Below are positions 8,160-15,614 of a stretch of 64,000 bases of DNA, piece after piece. Below the pieces are notes generated by a model that saw nothing but the letters and a program-made list of their open reading frames with translations, searched no databases and had not been told where the DNA came from. The translations under genes were made by a program, and so were the position numbers. The DNA lies in NCBI GenBank assembly GCA_018674495.1, contig JABHAA010000041.1:1-64000 (forward strand), written 5' to 3'. Origin of the DNA: Rhodospirillaceae bacterium (lineage in GTDB: Bacteria > Pseudomonadota > Alphaproteobacteria > Rhodospirillales > UBA2165). Positions within the stretch are counted from its first letter, which is position 1; each line of letters starts with the position of its first letter.

Positions 8160-9353
8160 GTGGAAGGATTGCACATTCATGGCGCCGCCCACGCCTACGG
8201 CGACAACCAGGTCTTATCCAAGATTTCTATGGTTGTTCCGGGCGGCGAATTGGTGTGCCTGCTGGGCCCATCGGGTTGCGGCAAATCCACCTTGCTGCGC
8301 CTGGCCGCCGGTCTGGAAGTTCTGCAGGAAGGCTCCATCGTCATCGATGATGTGACGGTGGCCACCAAGGAATTGCACGTGCCACCGGAACAGAGGCGCA
8401 TCGGGCTGATGTTCCAGGACTATGCCCTGTTTCCCCATTTGAATGTGATCGACAATGTGAGCTTCGGGTTGCTGGGCATGGCTAGGGCTAAGGCGCGGGC
8501 GATTGCGCGCGAGCGGTTGGACCAAGTCGAGCTTGCCCATTTAACCGAAGCGTTTCCGCATATGCTGTCTGGCGGCATGCAGCAGCGGGTGGCGCTGGCC
8601 CGGGCCCTGGCGCCGGAGCCCAAATTGCTGTTGCTGGACGAGCCGTTTTCCGGCCTCGATACCAATATGCGCGCCTCCATCCGCCAGATGACCCTGAATG
8701 TGCTCAAACAGTCCGGCGTCGCGACCCTGATGGTAACCCACGATCCGGAAGAAGCCATGTTCATGGCCGACCGGATTAAAATCCTCGGCCGCGGCGGCAA
8801 AATTTTGCAATCTGGCGACTCCCACGAAATCTATTATCATCCTAACAACGAGTTTGTAGCCCGTCTGTTTGGCTTTATGAATACCATCAAGGGCACCGTC
8901 CAAAACGCCATGGTGCAAACCCCGTTTGGCCCGGTTCCGGCAAATGGATTTGCCGACGGCGAGCCGGCGCAAGTGCTGATCCGCCCGGAAGGGATCGTGC
9001 TCTCCTCCGGCGGCCAGGATGGCGGCGAAAGCAGCGGCGGCATACCGGTTGAGGTTAATTCGACCCATCTTCTTGGCCATTTTAGCGTCGCTAGTCTGAA
9101 AATAGCTGCGGACCGGAATGGCGCTCAGGAATTTTACGTCCGTGTGCACAAGGAATTTCTTCCCGAATTGGCAGGCCGGATTACCGCCCGCATCGATCCG
9201 GAACAAAGTTTCGTGTTTGCCGATGACGCGACGGTGCCAGGCGAGCCGATGCTCGACGATCTAAACATTTTGAGTCCGGAGCTGAAGACGCTATTATCGA
9301 CGGGCTTGGAACCTCAGGATAAAGTCCAGAAACAGGCCGAGGCGGCGGAATAG
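8160..9353 (+). CDS. Iron(III) ABC transporter ATP-binding protein
   Basis: A 397-residue ABC ATPase with a GTG start six bases after the permease stop, suggesting translational coupling. All motifs are intact: Walker A GPSGCGKST (36-44), Q-loop at FQDY (85-88), signature LSGGMQQ (136-142), Walker B LLLLDE (156-161) and switch His194. A C-terminal regulatory TOBE-like region (about 240-350) is present, as in FbpC/PotA-type importers. The last 40 residues form an acidic extension without a known motif. It energises the ferric importer on the cytoplasmic face. Confidence 0.9.
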   Translation: MEGLHIHGAAHAYGDNQVLSKISMVVPGGELVCLLGPSGCGKSTLLRLAAGLEVLQEGSIVIDDVTVATKELHVPPEQRRIGLMFQDYALFPHLNVIDNVSFGLLGMARAKARAIARERLDQVELAHLTEAFPHMLSGGMQQRVALARALAPEPKLLLLDEPFSGLDTNMRASIRQMTLNVLKQSGVATLMVTHDPEEAMFMADRIKILGRGGKILQSGDSHEIYYHPNNEFVARLFGFMNTIKGTVQNAMVQTPFGPVPANGFADGEPAQVLIRPEGIVLSSGGQDGGESSGGIPVEVNSTHLLGHFSVASLKIAADRNGAQEFYVRVHKEFLPELAGRITARIDPEQSFVFADDATVPGEPMLDDLNILSPELKTLLSTGLEPQDKVQKQAEAAE

Positions 9354-9400
9354 GTTTTGGAATTTGTCCCGACATCGATAGAAAGGGGGAGTATTGAGCA

Positions 9401-9802
9401 ATGTCCGAACTATCGAAATCATTTGAAATGGAATGCGAAATTCTGGATCGCGACCATCAGGAATTGATGCAACAGATCGATAAAATCGCTGCCGTGATAG
9501 ACGGCAATGACGATGGGCGCTGCGCCAAACTGACCCCGGAAATGATCAAATTCGCCAAGCAGCATTTCACTCGGGAAGAGGCGTTGTTGATCAAGGTCGG
9601 CTATCCGGACGTCAAAAAGCACGCCGCCCATCACCAAAATCTGGATCACAAGATGGAAACGATTTTGGAACTGGCGGCGATGGCCGACGAAAATTCGTTG
9701 GCTGGCGAGAAATTGAAATCGGCGCTGAAATTTTTCCTGGCCGACGACATCATCGATGCCGATCTAGATTTCAAATCCTTCGTCAAGGACCGGGATATCT
9801 GA
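9401..9802 (+). CDS. Bacteriohemerythrin-like protein with His-to-Asp change at a diiron ligand
   Basis: A 133-residue four-helix protein. Most diiron ligands of the hemerythrin family are in place: His19 (DRDHQEL), His55 and Glu59 (HFTREE), His74 and His78 (HAAHH). In helix D the family has a His-x4-Asp pattern; here the sequence reads DDIIDAD, so Asp116 stands where His is expected and Asp121 is kept. Such proteins bind O2 or sense oxygen/iron. It follows the iron importer by 47 bases in the same direction, which fits a role in iron or oxygen handling. The ligand change could alter O2 binding or indicate an iron-storage or sensing variant. Confidence 0.8.
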   Translation: MSELSKSFEMECEILDRDHQELMQQIDKIAAVIDGNDDGRCAKLTPEMIKFAKQHFTREEALLIKVGYPDVKKHAAHHQNLDHKMETILELAAMADENSLAGEKLKSALKFFLADDIIDADLDFKSFVKDRDI

Positions 9803-9822
9803 CCGATCCTCTGGTCAGTTTT
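9799..9822 (+). terminator. Possible intrinsic terminator after the hemerythrin gene
   Basis: CTGACC (9799-9804) pairs with GGTCAG (9813-9818) around an 8-base loop and is followed by TTTTATT. The stem overlaps the stop codon. At 6 bp it is short, so termination may be partial. Confidence 0.5.
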
Positions 9823-9958
9823 ATTGCAAATGCGTTGCAGCAGGCCAAATCCGCATGGCGATTATGTTTGCCGATAAATAGCGGGGCTGCGCCTTGACTC
9901 TCCTCCTTCCCGTTGCTCCATTGCGGCGGGCGATTCTGTTCCTGAATTCTGGAAAATC

Positions 9959-10663
9959 ATGCTGACAATTGTTGTTACCGGTATCCTTTTGGGCATGCGC
10001 CATGCCCTTGAAGCGGACCATGTGGCCGCCGTGGCGGCGCTGGCGACCGGCAGTCGGGGCGCTCGCCAGACATTACGCCTCGGCCTTGCCTGGGGGGCCG
10101 GGCATACCTTGACCATTTTCGCTGTCGGCAGCGTTGTCTTGTTGCTTGGCGCCACCGTGCCGGAACCCATCGCGGCCGTGCTGGAAACCGCCGTCGGCGT
10201 CATGCTGATCTTGTTGGGCGCCAATGTGCTGCGCCGCATGATCCACGAGCGGGATCATTTCCATCGACACCGGCATGGCGCCGCCGCCCATTTTCATGCC
10301 CATTCCCACGCCGGCGAAGGGCAGCATGATGCCTCAAAGCACCAGCACCGGCATCAGCGTGCGCTCACGCTGCGCGCCCTGTTTATTGGCACCGTGCATG
10401 GGCTGGCCGGCTCGGCGGCGCTGGTGATGCTGACCCTCGGCGGTATCGGATCGACCGGCCTCGGCTTTTCCTATATGGCCCTGTTCGGCGTCGGCTCGCT
10501 GATCGGCATGGCGGCGCTTTCGGGCGTCATCGCGGTTCCCTTGCGCATCACGAGCTTGCGCCTCACCTGGGCCTATAATGGTCTTACCGTCGGCGTCGGC
10601 CTGGTGTCGGTCGGCCTCGGCGCGGCGCTCTTGATCGAATACGTGCCACTGATCGCCGGCTAA
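9959..10663 (+). CDS. NiCoT/UreH-like nickel-cobalt transporter family protein
   Basis: A 234-residue membrane protein with about six helices. It opens with GMRHALEADH (12-21), the signature His-x4-Asp-His motif of the HoxN/NixA nickel-cobalt permeases and their UreH-like relatives. A cytoplasmic loop (about 96-132) is packed with His (HFHRHRHG, HFHAHSHAG, KHQHRHQ), a likely metal-binding stretch. The second conserved motif GTVHGLAGSAALVML follows at about 140. It should import or export a divalent metal across the inner membrane. No riboswitch is recognisable in the 156 bases before it. Confidence 0.8.
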   Translation: MLTIVVTGILLGMRHALEADHVAAVAALATGSRGARQTLRLGLAWGAGHTLTIFAVGSVVLLLGATVPEPIAAVLETAVGVMLILLGANVLRRMIHERDHFHRHRHGAAAHFHAHSHAGEGQHDASKHQHRHQRALTLRALFIGTVHGLAGSAALVMLTLGGIGSTGLGFSYMALFGVGSLIGMAALSGVIAVPLRITSLRLTWAYNGLTVGVGLVSVGLGAALLIEYVPLIAG

Positions 10664-10691
10664 CCGCCGTTGATCGCCGGCTAATCTGCGT
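10650..10691. repeat. 21-bp imperfect tandem duplication at the convergent gene ends
   Basis: TGATCGCCGGCTAA occurs at 10650-10663 and again at 10671-10684; the two 21-bp units agree at about 18 positions. The first copy supplies the TAA stop of the metal transporter. The second supplies, on the other strand, the TAG stop of the cupin gene. Confidence 0.75.
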
Positions 10692-11241
10692 CCTTCCACG
10701 GCACCTCGGCGCCGATTAGGATGAAGGCCATCATGCAGGTCTTGCCGGAGCGGTTGGCCCAGGAATGATAGGTGCCTTGCATGACCACGATGTCGCCGGC
10801 CGTCAGGTGGGTTTCGGAATCGTCGAGCAACAAATCGATCTCGCCCTCCAGCACCAGCCCATAATCAACGCTTTCGGTCCGGTGCATGCCCATGGCCCGT
10901 GCCGTCGGCGCCCGGTTAATGCCGGGCTGCGGGTTCTCCGACTGCTCGCGCATCATAGTCTCGATCAGCCTTTCGGTTTCCTCGGCGCTGTGCTCGGTCT
11001 CCGGCGGAATCTCGAGAACGCGCAAGATCGATCCGCCCATGGGCGGCGTGATGCCGATCTCGCGCGCCGCATTGTCGGTACCCGAAAGCTTGGCCGGGGT
11101 TTCGTCCGTCACCCACAAAAGCGTGGACACAGTGGGGCGCCCGGGCCGCTGGACTTGGTTGGGGGCATCGCCGTTGAACAGGAATACCGCCTTGCCGTTC
11201 TCATCGTGGCCGGTCACGACCCGTCTTACACCGCGTGCCAT
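10681..11241 (-). CDS. Cupin-domain protein
   Basis: The protein has 186 residues. The C-terminal half is a single cupin barrel: GMHRTESVDYGLVLEGEIDL gives the first motif, and LTAGDIVVMQGTYHSWANRS the second, ending with the His of the metal site. The N-terminal 70 residues include RRVVTGHDENGKAVF, common in small cupins of aromatic-catabolic clusters that may isomerise or decarboxylate ring-cleavage products. It is the last gene of a leftward set with a methyltransferase and a NIPSNAP protein. Whether it is an enzyme or a sensor cannot be told. Confidence 0.8.
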   Translation of the reverse strand: MARGVRRVVTGHDENGKAVFLFNGDAPNQVQRPGRPTVSTLLWVTDETPAKLSGTDNAAREIGITPPMGGSILRVLEIPPETEHSAEETERLIETMMREQSENPQPGINRAPTARAMGMHRTESVDYGLVLEGEIDLLLDDSETHLTAGDIVVMQGTYHSWANRSGKTCMMAFILIGAEVPWKDAD

Positions 11242-11254
11242 TATGCTTCTCCCC

Positions 11255-11812
11255 TTATTTTCTAACCTCGAGCGTGATTTGGTATTCCTTGATGACGTTC
11301 AATTCCACGCGCGCTTTTTCGAGCAATTCCTCGATACTGACCAGGACATTGCCGCTCGCGTCTTTGAAGCGGTCATCGGGCGTTACGGTGGCGCTGAGCA
11401 TCTTGAAATCGGTCCTGGTATAGATCGCGAGCTGGGTATTGGCGGCCTTCTCTGCCCGCCAGCGCTCGTTCACTTCCAGGTCGAACATGGCCAACGTGTC
11501 GGGCAGGATGGCGCGCACATGGGTGGGATCGGTGATGAAATCGTCGTGGCGCGGGTGCGGCACGTGAATACGCACCGCCGCACCCGCCCGGCAAACCCGG
11601 TACAGCTCCTTCATAATGCCTAAAAACACATCCGTATCCTGGCCCAGATGTTCGAGCACATGGTTGAGCAAAACCTCTTCGGCGGTTTCATCGTCAAACG
11701 GCCAGGGGAATTGCTCCAGATCGTGGACCACATCGGCACCGAAATGTCCGTATTTGTCCACATTGACCCAGCCATCGATCTTGAAATCGCCGCATCCGAG
11801 GTTGAGGCGCAT
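11255..11812 (-). CDS. SAM-dependent methyltransferase-like protein
   Basis: The protein has 185 residues. LNLGCGD (3-9) is a clear SAM-binding motif I, followed by an acidic end of strand 2 (VNVDKYG). LNHVLEHL and RVCRAGAAVRIHVPHPRHDD correspond to motifs IV and the post-loop found in COG4627-like methyltransferases. The C-terminus is short, so the substrate domain is small. It lies 13 bases before the cupin gene in the same direction. The substrate is unknown. Confidence 0.75.
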   Translation of the reverse strand: MRLNLGCGDFKIDGWVNVDKYGHFGADVVHDLEQFPWPFDDETAEEVLLNHVLEHLGQDTDVFLGIMKELYRVCRAGAAVRIHVPHPRHDDFITDPTHVRAILPDTLAMFDLEVNERWRAEKAANTQLAIYTRTDFKMLSATVTPDDRFKDASGNVLVSIEELLEKARVELNVIKEYQITLEVRK

Positions 11813-11818
11813 GGCCCG

Positions 11819-12448
11819 TTACTGCATCGGTGAGAAGGCAGAAGCGCGCATGATCTTGGCGAACTGCATATCAGGCGCGGGGCCGCCGGCGTCCTGAATA
11901 GCCTCGGTGGACCAGATTTTGGCCGCATCGGCGCCCGCCAGAATATCGCTCCGCTCAACCAGGCTCTCATAAGCCCAGATATGGACGACCTTGTTCAGCG
12001 CACCCATGTCGGTGTGCATGACCGCTTGGATGGGCAAATCTTTGCCGGCGCCGGAAATGATTTTCTCCCATTCGCCGCGCAACCCGCGCACCTTGCCCGG
12101 CTTGTATTGATCGGTGCGCATTTCGTAGATGGGCCCCGGGTTGCCAGGCTGCATCTTGTCGGCAAACGGCATGGCGTTGAACAGCTCCACATTTTGGTGG
12201 GTTACTGCGTCGCCCAGCCCCGGCGGCCAGGTCGAAAGCTTGTTGACTTCGCCCCGAACCCTTTCCCGGTGGGCCATGTCGTCCCACGGCCAGACCTGGA
12301 TGATCTGGTTCATGGGCCCGATCTCGGTATGCCAGAAAGCGGCCAGGGGGTGGATGTCTTTGCGCGTATCATAGCCGGCGCCAAACCGCTCCAGCACATC
12401 GGCGAGAACGCCGAGCCTGACCGTATAGGTGCGAAACTCGTAAACCAT
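11819..12448 (-). CDS. NIPSNAP family protein (two repeats)
   Basis: A 209-residue protein made of two ferredoxin-like NIPSNAP repeats, starting YEFRTYTVRLG and IYEMRTDQYKPG, each ending in a hydrophobic strand with Trp (IIQVWPWDD, VVHIWAYES). The ATG at 12448 is preferred to an upstream in-frame ATG because GGGGAG lies about six bases before it. NIPSNAP proteins are small cytoplasmic alpha/beta-barrel proteins often encoded beside amidohydrolases and dehydrogenases; their function is poorly known. It diverges from the LigW-like gene across 144 bases. Confidence 0.85.
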   Translation of the reverse strand: MVYEFRTYTVRLGVLADVLERFGAGYDTRKDIHPLAAFWHTEIGPMNQIIQVWPWDDMAHRERVRGEVNKLSTWPPGLGDAVTHQNVELFNAMPFADKMQPGNPGPIYEMRTDQYKPGKVRGLRGEWEKIISGAGKDLPIQAVMHTDMGALNKVVHIWAYESLVERSDILAGADAAKIWSTEAIQDAGGPAPDMQFAKIMRASAFSPMQ

Positions 12449-12542
12449 CAGCCGCTCCCCAGTATCCAATTTATTCTGTTTGGGATTTTCGGTTTTTTCA
12501 CCGGCGAGGGCAAGCGGGCCGTTTCTTGGCCTTTTTCTGATC

Positions 12543-12581
12543 CCCCAAATATGTTTTGCTCAAGCTTCAACATATTTGGGG
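12543..12581 (+). promoter_or_regulatory. Perfect 13-bp inverted repeat overlapping the Shine-Dalgarno of the LigW-like gene
   Basis: CCCCAAATATGTT (12543-12555) and AACATATTTGGGG (12569-12581) are exact reverse complements around a 13-base spacer. The right arm ends in GGGG, which is the start of the ribosome site GGGGAGGAG before the ATG at 12593. In DNA this is a good operator dyad in the divergent NIPSNAP/amidohydrolase promoter region. In RNA the hairpin would bury part of the Shine-Dalgarno. Either reading implies regulation of the downstream gene. Confidence 0.65.
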
Positions 12582-12592
12582 AGGAGACGATC

Positions 12593-13555
12593 ATGGCGGT
12601 TCAAGGTGATATCCAAGTCATAGCCATCGAAGAACATTATCTGGATGCCGAGGTGGACGGATTGATGGGCGACGGTCACAACCCGTTCCGCGCACGCCTG
12701 TCGGATTTGTCCGATGTGCGCATCAAGGAAATGGACGCCGCCGGCATCGATATTCAGGTTCTCTCCCATTGCCCGCCGGGCGCCCAGGCGTTTGGTGCCG
12801 AGGCCGGCGTGGCGTTGGCCACCGCGGTCAATGACCGGCTCGCCGAATTTGTGAAAACCAAGCCTGACCGGTTTTCCGCCTTCGCGACGCTGCCGACGCC
12901 CGATGCAAAGGCGTCCGCCGACGAGTTGGAACGCTGCGTCAAGACCCACGGCTTCAAGGGCGCCATGGTGCACGGGCTGACCGAGCTGACCTTTATCGAC
13001 GACAAGCGCTTCTGGCCAATCTTCGAGCGGGCTGAGGCCCTGGACGTGCCAATCTATGTGCACCCGGCGCCGCCGCACCCGACATTGGTGGATATCTATT
13101 TGAAGGATTACGCCGAAGAGTATCCGCAAATTCTTGGCCCCGGTTGGGGCTTCACCATGGAAACCGCGACGGCGGGCTTGCGCCTGGTCCTGAGCGGCGT
13201 TTTCAAAAAATATCCCAAGCTTAAAATCATCCTCGGCCATATGGGTGAGGGCTTGCCGTTTCTGTTGTGGCGCATCAATCACACCATGACCAAAATGGGC
13301 GCGCCGGGCTTTGAGCCGTTGCCGTTCAAGGAAATTTTTTGCGAGCATTTCCACGTCACCACCAGCGGCAACTTCTCCGACGCGGCGCTTTTGTGCAGCG
13401 TCATGGAGATGGGCGCCGACCGCATCCTGTTCTCCGTCGATTGGCCCTATATCGAAAACGCGCCGGGCACGGCCTGGATGGAACAGGTGCCGCTGGGCCG
13501 CGAAGACCGCATCAAGCTATTGAACGGCAACGCCAGAAAATTGTTGAAAATGTAG
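12593..13555 (+). CDS. Amidohydrolase_2 protein, LigW/gamma-resorcylate-decarboxylase-like
   Basis: A 320-residue TIM-barrel metalloenzyme. The start at 12593 is fixed by GGGGAGGAG; the longer upstream open frame is noncoding. The N-terminal metal motif is Glu-x-His (AIEEHYLD, Glu13/His15), typical of the non-oxidative decarboxylases LigW, gamma-resorcylate and 5-carboxyvanillate decarboxylase. Further metal or active-site motifs are IYVHPAPPHP, ILGHMGEGLPF and the Asp of FSVDWPY. The length matches those decarboxylases. An alpha/beta hydrolase follows 17 bases downstream, probably in one operon. The exact substrate is unknown but likely an aromatic acid. Confidence 0.8.
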   Translation: MAVQGDIQVIAIEEHYLDAEVDGLMGDGHNPFRARLSDLSDVRIKEMDAAGIDIQVLSHCPPGAQAFGAEAGVALATAVNDRLAEFVKTKPDRFSAFATLPTPDAKASADELERCVKTHGFKGAMVHGLTELTFIDDKRFWPIFERAEALDVPIYVHPAPPHPTLVDIYLKDYAEEYPQILGPGWGFTMETATAGLRLVLSGVFKKYPKLKIILGHMGEGLPFLLWRINHTMTKMGAPGFEPLPFKEIFCEHFHVTTSGNFSDAALLCSVMEMGADRILFSVDWPYIENAPGTAWMEQVPLGREDRIKLLNGNARKLLKM

Positions 13556-13572
13556 TTTCGGGGGATAGTAGC

Positions 13573-14811
13573 ATGGCTCACGAAGATGCGCCCAGTGTCC
13601 GGCGCTATGAGGAACAACGCTGGCTTATCGATACGGTGATCGGCACCGTCGGCATCGAATGGGATCAGGCGCGCGTTGTCTATATGAGCGCGCCCGGCGG
13701 GGTTGAGGCGTTGGCCGAGTTCCGCGCCACCGCCGCCCGCATCCAGAAATACGCCGATATCGACCGCGAATTTGTGACCCAGGCCAAGCGCCGCCAAGCC
13801 AAGGCCAAGGCCGCCGAAGATGCCGGCAACCGGGTCTCGGCGCGGGAAAGCTATTTCATTGCGTCCCTGTTGTGGGCGACGGCGCGCTGGCCCATCCATA
13901 GCGCCACCGAGGCATTGTTGGAGATGGAAGTGAAGATGAACGAATGCTTCGATAAGTTCATTGGGTTCGCCGACCGCCCCATCGAGCGGGTGGAAATTCC
14001 CTTCGGCGATCAATTCCTGCCCGCTTATTTGCATCTACCCCACGCACCCAAGGACGGCGAGACGTTCCCCTGCATCGTTACGTCCCAAGGCATGGACGGC
14101 TGCAAGGAAACGGCGGTGTCCATCTATGGCGACAAGGCGCTGGAACGGGGCATCGCGGTTCTGGGCCTGGACGGGCCGGGGCAGGGGGAATGTTTTTCGC
14201 GCCGGGTGCTGGTGACCGCTTCCAACCATGGCGACGCGGTCAGTGCCGCCTATGACTGGCTGGAGGCGCGCACCGAAATCGACAGTGACCGGTTGGGTTT
14301 CCGGGGCACCAGTTTCGGCAGCTATTTCGGCGCCGTTGCCGCCGCCGCGCTTGGCGACCGCATGAAAGCCTGCGTGCTCGCGGCCGTCTGCCAGGAGCCC
14401 GGCTGCAACACCATCTTCAACCAAGCCTCGCCGACCTTCAAGATGCGCTTCATGTATATGGCCGGTTATACCGACGAGGCGGCGTTCGACGAATTCTGCA
14501 AAACTATTGATCTGCGACCCATCGTCGGCGACATCACCGCTGATGTGTTGACCGTCGCCGGCAGCGATGATGAGCTAAGCCCGATCGAGCATACCTATGA
14601 TCTGATGGCGCGCATCAAGGCGCCTAAAAAGCTGATCGTCTATGAGGGCGCGCGCCATGGATTGTGGCAAGCCACATCGGTGGCGGCGGGCAAAAACCCG
14701 CACAACGCCATCGCCGACTGGTTGCAGGAGCGTCTGGTCAAGGGCGGCGATATGGCGTCAGAGCAGGTCCATGTGGACCCGTTGGGCCGCGAAACCGTAT
14801 CGCCTTATTAA
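13573..14811 (+). CDS. Alpha/beta hydrolase, dihydroxypseudooxynicotine-hydrolase-like
   Basis: A 412-residue protein with a helical N-terminal region (about 1-130) that acts as a cap, then an alpha/beta-hydrolase fold. Key points are the oxyanion-side loop IVTSQGMDGCKE, the strand LGLDGPGQGE, the nucleophile elbow GTSFGSYFG, VAGSDDELSP for the acid and YEGARHG for the His. This layout is that of 2,6-dihydroxypseudooxynicotine hydrolase and related C-C bond hydrolases/FrsA-like esterases. The start at 13573 follows GGGGGAT; the upstream extension of the frame lies inside the LigW-like gene. A paralogue lies at 31004-32065. Confidence 0.8.
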   Translation: MAHEDAPSVRRYEEQRWLIDTVIGTVGIEWDQARVVYMSAPGGVEALAEFRATAARIQKYADIDREFVTQAKRRQAKAKAAEDAGNRVSARESYFIASLLWATARWPIHSATEALLEMEVKMNECFDKFIGFADRPIERVEIPFGDQFLPAYLHLPHAPKDGETFPCIVTSQGMDGCKETAVSIYGDKALERGIAVLGLDGPGQGECFSRRVLVTASNHGDAVSAAYDWLEARTEIDSDRLGFRGTSFGSYFGAVAAAALGDRMKACVLAAVCQEPGCNTIFNQASPTFKMRFMYMAGYTDEAAFDEFCKTIDLRPIVGDITADVLTVAGSDDELSPIEHTYDLMARIKAPKKLIVYEGARHGLWQATSVAAGKNPHNAIADWLQERLVKGGDMASEQVHVDPLGRETVSPY

Positions 14812-14816
14812 AAATT

Positions 14817-15581
14817 CTAGCGCGGCGCCATGCGTAGTGCGCCATCGATGCGGATGGTCTCGCCGTTCAGGTAGCCGTTCTCGCAGATATGCAGCGCCAA
14901 TTGCGCGTATTCGGACGCATGTCCCATGCGTTGTGGGAACGGCACCGAAGCGTTGAGCGCGTCCAGGGCTTCTTGCGGTAAGCCGTCCGCCAGCGGCGTC
15001 AGCAAGACCCCCGGTGCGATGGTGCAGACGCGCACTCCCCTGCTGGAAAGATCGCGGGCGATGGGCACGGTCATGCCGACAATACCGCCCTTGGATGCTG
15101 AATAGGCAACCTGGCCGATCTGGCCCTCATAGGCGGCGACCGATGCGGTCATCACCACCACGCCCCGCTCGCCATCGTCGTTGAGCGGCTCGGCGGCAGA
15201 GGCATCGACCGCAAACAGGCGGGTCATGTTGAAGGTGCCGATCAGATTGACGGTGACGATTTTGGTATAAAGCTCCAACGAATGGGCCCCGTCGCGGCCA
15301 ACGGTTCGGCTGCCCGCCGCGATGCCGGCGCAGTTGATCAGGATGCGGGCGACGCCGTTTTTTTCCTTGGCGGCATCCAGCGCGCCTTGTACGGAGGCTT
15401 CGCTGGCGACATCGCATGACAGGAAATCACCGCCAATGTCGGCGGCCACTTTATTGCCTTTGTCTTCGTTGAGATCGAAGATCGACACCAGGGCGCCTTT
15501 TTCGGCCAGGCTTCTTGCCGTTGCTTCGCCAAGTCCCGACGCGCCGCCGGTCACGATCGCCGCTATTCCGCTCACATCCAT
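14817..15581 (-). CDS. SDR oxidoreductase, 3-hydroxyacyl-CoA dehydrogenase type 2 (HSD10)-like
   Basis: The protein has 254 residues. GGASGLG (12-18) with FDLNED (Asp at the end of beta-2, NAD preference), NCAGIA, the Ser in VMTASVAAYEGQ and the Tyr-x3-Lys of AYSASKGG are all present. The insert after NLIGTFNMTRLFA and the ending HICENGYLNGETIRIDGALRMAPR are those of HSD17B10-like enzymes, which oxidise 2-methyl-3-hydroxyacyl-CoA and related short acyl-CoAs. It is the last gene of the leftward dctPQM set, 33 bases after dctM, so it may process the imported substrate. Confidence 0.85.
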   Translation of the reverse strand: MDVSGIAAIVTGGASGLGEATARSLAEKGALVSIFDLNEDKGNKVAADIGGDFLSCDVASEASVQGALDAAKEKNGVARILINCAGIAAGSRTVGRDGAHSLELYTKIVTVNLIGTFNMTRLFAVDASAAEPLNDDGERGVVVMTASVAAYEGQIGQVAYSASKGGIVGMTVPIARDLSSRGVRVCTIAPGVLLTPLADGLPQEALDALNASVPFPQRMGHASEYAQLALHICENGYLNGETIRIDGALRMAPR

Positions 15582-15614
15582 TTTGTCGTCACTCCGATTT
15601 TGAAATTATTGGTC

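Noticed and set aside
9803..9958. Cobalamin riboswitch before the NiCoT-like gene
   Set aside because: The 156-base gap is too short and lacks a recognisable B12-box.
11981..12592. Long N-terminal extension of the LigW-like frame
   Set aside because: It lies antisense to the NIPSNAP gene and the GGGGAGGAG-linked ATG at 12593 gives the family start.
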